Made by a program: the position numbers and the translations under genes. Of a DNA stretch of 27,757 nt, positions 22,401 to 27,757 are shown piece by piece; position 1 is the first letter of the stretch; each line of letters opens with the position of its first letter. Source of the stretch: Parachlorella kessleri (lineage: Eukaryota > Chlorophyta > Trebouxiophyceae > Chlorellales > Chlorellaceae); the NCBI GenBank assembly GCA_001598975.1, contig BBXU01000061.1, positions 1-27,757 of the forward strand, written 5' to 3'. The notes beneath the pieces are model-generated. The model worked only from the letters and a program-made list of their open reading frames with translations, had not been told where the DNA came from and ran no database searches.

Positions 22401-23652
22401 AGCACTCCCTTGGTGAGCCAGCTGTGCTGAGCTACCTTCGTGGCCCAACCCGGTCGGCTGCATTGAGGGGGTTTTGAACGGCCAGCCCACATTGTGCTTG
22501 TTGAAGAGCTTTGCACCGAGTTTTTTTTGAATTACTATGACTTGTTGGCAAAATTCGAGATTTGCCTGTGCTGTAGGAGTGAGCCTTGCCGCAAGGGTGT
22601 ATGACATGGAGGTCATGAGAAACAAATCTCATTGACTACCCCCTTGGGTGCGGCACTCAGCGTCGTGCTCACTGCGCGTGCCCCGCGGCACCGCCCTCTC
22701 CCCTCTCCCTTGCAGGTGGAGCTGCCCACGGGGCTGTCGGTGGTGCCGGGCCCTGCTGCCGGTGAAGGCTGCAATGTGACGGGCGGCTGCGCCTCCTGCC
22801 CTTTCATGAAGATGAACAGCCTGCAGGTGGGTGGGGCCCGTGGCGTTACCTGCAACCAGCCGTATTTGTAGGATGGCTATGTACCTGGGACGGCTGCCTG
22901 GCACCGCCCTGACTGACAGCAAGCGCCTCTGGGAAGAGAGCCCATGCTGCCAGTGCTGCAGGGACTGGGTGTCTTTCTATGGTGACACGTCCTTGACAGG
23001 GCAGTCTGCGAGATCTTCAAACTCGCAGCCACCTCGATGGTCTTTGCAAACGCTTCCAATAAAAGCAGGCATGGTGGCTCCACAAGGGAGCATGCCATGC
23101 TTTGACGCCAAGCGACGTAGCAGCGGATCGTTGTGCCCTGCAGGCACTGCTGACTGTGTGCCAGCGAGTGGGTAGCCCGGCTGGGGAGGCCATGCTGGAG
23201 GCATATAAGCCTCAGCCCTATACAGAGCTGGTGGAGGGGAAAACCATGGCGCAGGTGGGCTTCTGGTGATGATGGCAGGTGGTGCGAATTGAGGAATCAC
23301 TTTGGGGCCAACTGTACTGTAAGAGGCTGGTTGGAGTTATGCCCTGGGTCTTGCCTGAGTCTGATCCTGAGGTTTTGTCGGCTGTTTATAGCCAGCGTAT
23401 GGGAACAGCAGGCAGCTGTTGTAGATGTGGCGGGAGTGTTGTTTTGCTGTGCCACTTGGCCCTGCTTGCAGTGTGGCGGGGTACAACTTGTTCGCCCTCT
23501 GCCTGCCGCTGAAGGCTGCCTGCCTGCTTGCTACTCTGCAGTTTGGTGTTCTGCCCATCACTCACATGAGGGCCTTCCAGAAGGCTGGCAGGCTGCCCGA
23601 CGACTTGGTTGATGACATCAGAAGCAGGCACAACTCGAAGGCTGCGGTTTAA
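16449..23652 (+). CDS. QS: Plastid quinolinate synthase with N-terminal SufE domain (SufE3/NadA fusion)
   Basis: Sixteen exons: 16449-16616, 16731-16919, 17380-17517, 17865-18059, 18512-18619, 18901-19001, 19217-19409, 19710-19823, 20355-20480, 20859-20956, 21298-21438, 21950-22046, 22308-22412, 22716-22826, 23144-23254, 23542-23652; 701 aa, phases all match. It condenses iminoaspartate with dihydroxyacetone phosphate to quinolinate, the start of NAD synthesis. Residues 1-56 look like a plastid transit peptide (basic, few acids). SufE spans about 65-230, with the sulfur-acceptor Cys in DANRVMGCTAQVWVN (C116). The NadA part starts near 240: HFYMDPEV, HIHISDSLVMADRAVKMA, VLGVDFMSENVRAILDEAG. 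The three [4Fe-4S] ligands expected from NadA are all present: ITCTSSN (C387), GTCIVHHMFGGEV (C462) and CASCPFMKMN (C619). The SufE domain helps build or repair that cluster. Length is close to the plant enzyme (about 716 aa). Exon 6 has two possible acceptors (see the repeat at 18837). Confidence 0.96.
18837..18925 (+). repeat. 45 bp tandem duplication carrying a splice acceptor and exon start
   Basis: Two identical 44-base copies (18837-18880 and 18882-18925, period 45) each contain the pyrimidine-rich end, TGTGCAG acceptor and first 25 bases of exon 6 of quinolinate synthase. The second acceptor (exon starts 18901) gives the family sequence. The first (exon starts 18856) adds 15 residues, including a second GVLSSAAE, with no stop or frameshift. 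Confidence 0.92.
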
Positions 23653-24682
23653 TCAAGCAACTTCTCTGGGTTGGCAGCAACAGGTTTTATCAACTCAAGT
23701 CTGGCCCTTCAGCGTTGCTGGTGGGCCCAGCGGAGATCTAAGGTGGTATGCCTTCGGCAGTATTGCTTGTCGGTGGGGCTCGTGTTGACAGCTTGTTGCT
23801 GCTGCCCATACTCCTGCCATGCTACAGCGCAGCTTTCAGCACTCGATTCAGGCGGTTATACTGATCTGCTTGCCTTCGGACTGTACCTTCCTTTCATGTT
23901 GGAGCGCCAGACAGGCCAGGTGTGCATGGTGCAAGAGTGAATGCACATTCTCAAGCAGAAGACTAGTCAGCGAAGGACACCGGTGCGCCTGAAGACTGGT
24001 TCAATGGTGGCTGGCTGCATGGTCAGAGCCAAGTTGGTGGCGGTGCTGGGAATATCACCGGCCCTCGTTCCACACTGTGGCCAGCTGAGACGTTACAGAC
24101 GTCATCTTCTGTTGGAATCAGCTCAGTCCCTGGTCATTGGATGCTGAAGTCGGTACTGAATAGGGGCTCCATGCTCATCTGTGTCCAGCCTGCTGCTGCT
24201 GTGCTGTCTCCTAGATTCATGGCAATGCTGGTATAACGCATCATGCTCTGTATCGCCAGCGGTGAATTTCATTGACACCAACCACCTCGGGCTTCCGGAG
24301 GCTCTGAACAAGCCAGGACGGCCATCGACCCGTCCAGCACCTCCACTTTATTCCATGGCTGGCGCCTGCCAGTAGGCAAACCAACCTGCTTATGCGTTCG
24401 AACTGATCAAGGCGGCGAGTTGCGACTTTTTGTTGTGACATTCAGGGACAGGCTCGTGGGTTGTCCAAGGACTCTTGGCGGCGGGCCGCCATGGCGAGGT
24501 GCTAAGCCAGGGGTGATAATTCAGCGAAGAGGAAGCCATGGCGTTCTCAACCCTTTCAATGGTTATTTGAGTGGTGAGCTACAGTGTATGTGCGTGAACA
24601 ATATTAGCTTTTCTGCCCGTTTGCCGTGCTCGAGGAGGGAGTGATTGGAGGCTTCACTGGACAGGCAGCAAACCATCCCACA
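23653..24682. other. Intergenic region after quinolinate synthase
   Basis: About 1 kb with only short ORFs (up to about 89 codons) lacking domains. It should contain the 3' UTR of quinolinate synthase and the promoter of the next gene. I found no TGTAA poly(A) motif close to the stop codon. An early exon of the next gene could be hidden here if its ATG at 24683 is not the true start. Confidence 0.4.
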
Positions 24683-27668
24683 ATGATGGCCAGCGCTTCT
24701 CAGGCAGAAAATGTTGAGCGCCTTAGGCGCCTTCAGGTGTGTCGGTCAAGGACTGACGTGACTGGGCTGTTCACTGCTTCATGGTTGCAGCCTTGCTCAA
24801 GAGAGTGGTTCGGCTGCTTCTGCGATAAGGAATAGCACGTGACAGGTTCTATCCTTTGAAGGATAGGTTGTATGCCCTGATGGTGTCCACTGGGACACCC
24901 TTGGTAAGGGCTGCACCTCCACCAGTGCCTGAGTCTTCAGCAGCACAAAGGGCTTTGTGGGCTCCATGACAGTCAGGAGGCTGCCAGCCAACCAGTGTAT
25001 CTTGCAGTGCAAAAGGAGCCAAGCAGAGGACTGATGCTGCAAGCTCACCTTCCCTCACGTGTGGGGTTGGGTACAGGACGACTTGCTTGCTCTGAAGGCC
25101 CGCATCAGCACACTAGTCTTGAAGAAAGCTGCGGCTGGCTCAAGTCCGACACCACTTTTCCCAATTACACTCACTTGGGAGGTGCCGCTGCCCCCGGAGG
25201 CTGAGCGATATGATGTTGATGGCGTCAAGGTGGGTCCACCGAAGTGGGTGGAGCCCGCGCACAAGCACTGCTGGCGCCGCCTTTGGTAGTTATTTACCTG
25301 AAGGACAACCATCCAGCCTGCTGTCTTGAGTGTTCTCTGCCTCATGCCTCCCTGCTTCACCGAAAGCTCAGCTGTGGTGCCGAGGTGCTGGCAGGCCTGC
25401 TAGGTGCACCCCCTGGGCTGCCCGCAGGGTAGAGTGGTGCTTCGCTCCGCTGCCGCGCTGCCACCCGCGCCCAAGGAGCGGCTGGGGGGTGCGGTGGAGG
25501 TTCAAGTGGTGAGCCCCAGCCTGCCCACCGCTCTGCGAGAGGCGATGGCACAAGAGGTGCATAGGGCCTGGCTGGCGAGCCTCCCAGGCAAGCAGGCATC
25601 CACTTCTGCTTCACTGTGGCGGCTGTTGGGATGAGGCTTGCCTGAGACGGGGCCGCCTTAGGTGTGGTGACCCGCCCAGGTGCTGGTCCTTGACCAGCAC
25701 CTGGGTGGTGTGCCTGGGGTTTGCAAGGGTGCGGCAGCAAGCCAGGCCGTCGGCACAAGCCTGGTGCCCTCACGACATGCCTCACGCCTCTCTCGTGCTG
25801 CCATACATGTCACTGGGGGAGCCATGCTGATGGTATGTATACTCTTGGTGGTGGTGGTGGTGGTGCCGCACCTAGTGAAGGCACGTAGCTTGCTGCCCAC
25901 CCTCCTTACCACCCACCCTGCAGATGAGCCCAGCTCCCTCAGCCTGGACACCATCTGCTCGACCCTCTCCCGCGACTTTGTGCGGCTGCTACAGCTGCGG
26001 CCGGCCCTGCTGGAGGCGTACGAGGGCGTGGACCAGCAGGGTCGTACTGTAAGGCGGTACGCCATCCTCAACGATGCAGCCAGCCTGCAGGTTGATGCCT
26101 CGATCCCTGGGCCCCCACCCCGTGCAGCCACCAGCGGCAGCGGGGGCCGGGGGCGTGCGCAACAGCCAGCAGCCCGGGAGCAAGCAAGGAGGAGCGCTAC
26201 CAGGCCTGCTGAAGCTGCCGTAAGCCATGCAGGACAGCCAGCAGACGCTTTGGGGGGCCCAACCGTACGTTGTGAGGGGCCAGGCAGCGGACCTGAGCCG
26301 CCAAGTGCGGCAGCTGGCATGACAGGGCAAGCAGCCACCAGCCTGCACGCGAGCCTGGCTAGAGAGCTTGCTGCCCTACAAACTAGATACGGGGCGGGGC
26401 TTCGTGTGGTCCCCACCCCTGCCGCTACTAAGCAGCAAGCGCACGACCAGCAGCCGCAACCATCGCCGCCACAGCAGGCGACGGAAGGCCTGGCTGGTGA
26501 CCTGCAGCAGCTGTCCCTGGCAGCCACTTCTGGGGCCTCCTCGCCACCTCCCTCCGATACCACTGCTCACGAGTCGCCTGGACAGCAGCAGCTGCAGCAG
26601 CCGGGCGCCTCAGCAGCCAGCCAGCCCCCATGCAGCAGCCCTCCACAGCAGCATGTGCTGCAGCTGCAGCTGGCTGTACAGCCCACGGACCCAGCCTGGG
26701 ACCCCCACACCACCCTCCTCCTTGACTGCATCGTCGGGCCCTCCTACCCAGCCGCCGGCGGGCTGGCAGTCACGCTGTTGCCACAACCGCCGCTGCCGGC
26801 ACTGCAGCACCAGGTGCTGCAGCGCTTGGTAGCTGGCGAGCTGCAGCAGGTTGTAGGGGCGGTGGAGGGTGGGGGAGGCGGCAGCAGCAGCCGTCTTCCT
26901 GAGCCTTCCCGGGGGGCTGCCGGGCCGCTGTCGCGCGCTGTGAGGTTTGTGGAGAACCATGCGGGCAGGCTGGTGCGGGATGCGGAGGATATGGCTGTGG
27001 AAGTGGCGCAGCGCAGGCGGGCGGCGCAGCAGGCACAGCAGGGCAGGACAGGAGGTGCACTGCAGCCGCGGCAGAGGCGGTCGCAGCCGAGGTCCCTTGC
27101 GCAAAGCACTGAAAGGATGGGCGGTGCAGCAGCCTGCGCCTTGGCGGCCGGGGCACACCATGCGCACCGTGCCAATTTTTCTGGCACTGCCACACCCGCA
27201 GCAGCAGAGCCAGCTGCACTGCCGAGCGGTGACGTCCTTGATGCGGCTGCTTGCCCTGGCAGCCCTGGCAGTGGCAGCGTCCAGGCTGCTGCGGGTGAGC
27301 AGTCAACCCGGGGGGAACACAGCAGCAGCGAACGGGAGTTGGACGAGCACCAGGCCAGCAGCGGACGCCGTAGCAGAGGCTCCAGCCGTGAGTGGTCCTC
27401 GGCGGAGCGCCCAGGCAGCGGCTACTCACCCCGGGCTGGTGAAGACCCCGAAGAAGGAGAGGGGTATGACTGTAGCAGCAGTAGCCAGGAGGGTGAGGGC
27501 CACAGCGGCAGCGACAGCGACAGCGTTGGGGAGCAGCAGCCGCATGAGGTGCTCACAGGGGGTCTGGGTCACCGAGATGGTGCCCTCAGGGGTGGACTGG
27601 AGCTGCAGCTTGAGGGCCTATCCCTGGTGGACTGCGACTCGCTTGAAATCCTGAAGCTCAGTTTGCAG
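24683..27668 (+). CDS. Conserved large protein, possibly RWD/CHY zinc-finger type, 3' end outside the window
   Basis: Exons: 24683-24736 (ATGATG, begins MMASASQAENVERLRRL), 25077-25229 (DDLLALKARISTLV, then PLFPITLTWEVPLPPEAE), 25428 to about 25590 and 25924-27668, followed by a GTATGC donor. Exon 3 best ends at a GC donor (CCCAG|GCAAGC), which joins in phase to 25924 and gives LASLPDEPSSLSLDTICSTL. The last exon is stop-free for 1745 bases and goes on to the window edge. It contains RDFVRLLQLRPALLEAYEG, a Gln/Ala/Ser-rich middle, TLLLDCIVGPSYPAAGG, FVENHAGRLVRDAEDMAVE, an acidic Ser-rich stretch, and LQLEGLSLVDCDSLEILKL. The last phrase resembles the block just before the zinc-binding part in fungal CHY-type RWD proteins; the zinc finger itself would lie beyond the edge. 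Family assignment is tentative, the coding call is firmer. The first exon could be preceded by others. Confidence 0.65.
25672..25708 (+). repeat. Strong inverted repeat (hairpin) in an intron
   Basis: CCCAGGTGCTGGTC, a CTT loop, then GACCAGCACCTGGG: 14 perfect pairs (25675-25688 with 25692-25705), extended by C-G, C-G and one G-U pair. It lies in the long intron of the right-hand gene, directly after a possible acceptor (CCCAG). Confidence 0.8.
25847..25864 (+). repeat. (GGT)6 microsatellite in an intron
   Basis: Six perfect GGT copies in the same intron, a short tract that may vary between strains. Confidence 0.9.
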
Positions 27669-27730
27669 GTATGCTGTGTGCGCCAGGCTCAGCCGGCGGG
27701 TGCTTTGATGCGTACGTCTGTGCGCGGCAT

Positions 27731-27755
27731 GGGGGGGGGGGGGGGGGGGGGGGGG
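27731..27755. repeat. Run of 25 G at the window end
   Basis: A pure G homopolymer followed by TT ends the window, inside the intron after the last exon. It may be real or an assembly or sequencing artefact at a contig end. Confidence 0.95.
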
Positions 27756-27757
27756 TT

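Noticed and set aside
16449..23652. Bacterial contamination or recent transfer of nadA
   Set aside because: The gene has fifteen introns with host-like splice sites, a transit peptide and the plant-type SufE fusion.
24849..24866. CTATCCTT-TG-AAGGATAG inverted repeat
   Set aside because: Only eight pairs with a two-base centre in an intron; too short to claim a function.
25658..26563. Minus-strand ORF of 301 codons
   Set aside because: Antisense to the long plus-strand exon, with composition typical of GC-rich antisense frames and no recognisable domain.
26610..27429. Minus-strand Pro/Ala/Cys-rich ORFs of 149-219 codons
   Set aside because: Antisense shadows of the same stop-free exon.
1..27757. 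tRNA, rRNA, CRISPR arrays, transposons
   Set aside because: I looked for clover-leaf motifs, regular spaced repeats, and transposase or reverse-transcriptase motifs and saw none.

Overview
The window reads as nuclear DNA of a green alga (Chlorophyta). It is GC-rich and its genes are cut into many short exons by introns that mostly follow GTGGGT/GTGAGT...TGCAG. It holds a SufE-quinolinate synthase fusion, which is an arrangement of the green lineage, a plant-type ICMT, and a plant-type PHD/GNAT chromatin protein. All gene models were assembled by hand from exon pieces. I checked that the intron phases agree and that the joined protein matches a known family.

Layout from left to right: (1) a minus-strand hemerythrin-like (HHE) protein gene, 3' end off the left edge (1-2213); (2) a 210 bp divergent promoter; (3) plus-strand ICMT, the isoprenylcysteine carboxyl methyltransferase (2424-4147, 6 exons, 190 aa); (4) about 1 kb with no recognisable gene; (5) a small unrecognised minus-strand gene (about 5118-6161); (6) about 1.1 kb of non-coding DNA with a palindromic TATA box; (7) a large minus-strand gene (7235-15246, 15 exons, 1620 aa) encoding an IDM1-like chromatin protein with two TDBD (Tify-domain-binding)-PHD modules, a GNAT acetyltransferase fold and a Gln-rich tail; (8) a 1.2 kb divergent intergenic region; (9) plus-strand plastid quinolinate synthase with a fused SufE domain (16449-23652, 16 exons, 701 aa), carrying an in-frame 45 bp duplication of one splice acceptor; (10) about 1 kb without a gene; (11) a plus-strand gene (24683 to beyond the right edge) with a 1.7 kb stop-free exon and a possible link to RWD/CHY zinc-finger proteins. 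The window ends in a run of 25 G.

The genes do not form a pathway. The functions are ordinary housekeeping (NAD synthesis, prenyl-protein processing), one likely metal-binding protein and one likely epigenetic regulator. The most unusual items are the IDM1-like domain architecture, the duplicated splice acceptor, two apparent GC-AG introns, the optional phase-0 exon of the HHE gene, the strong intronic hairpin and the long exon at the right edge.
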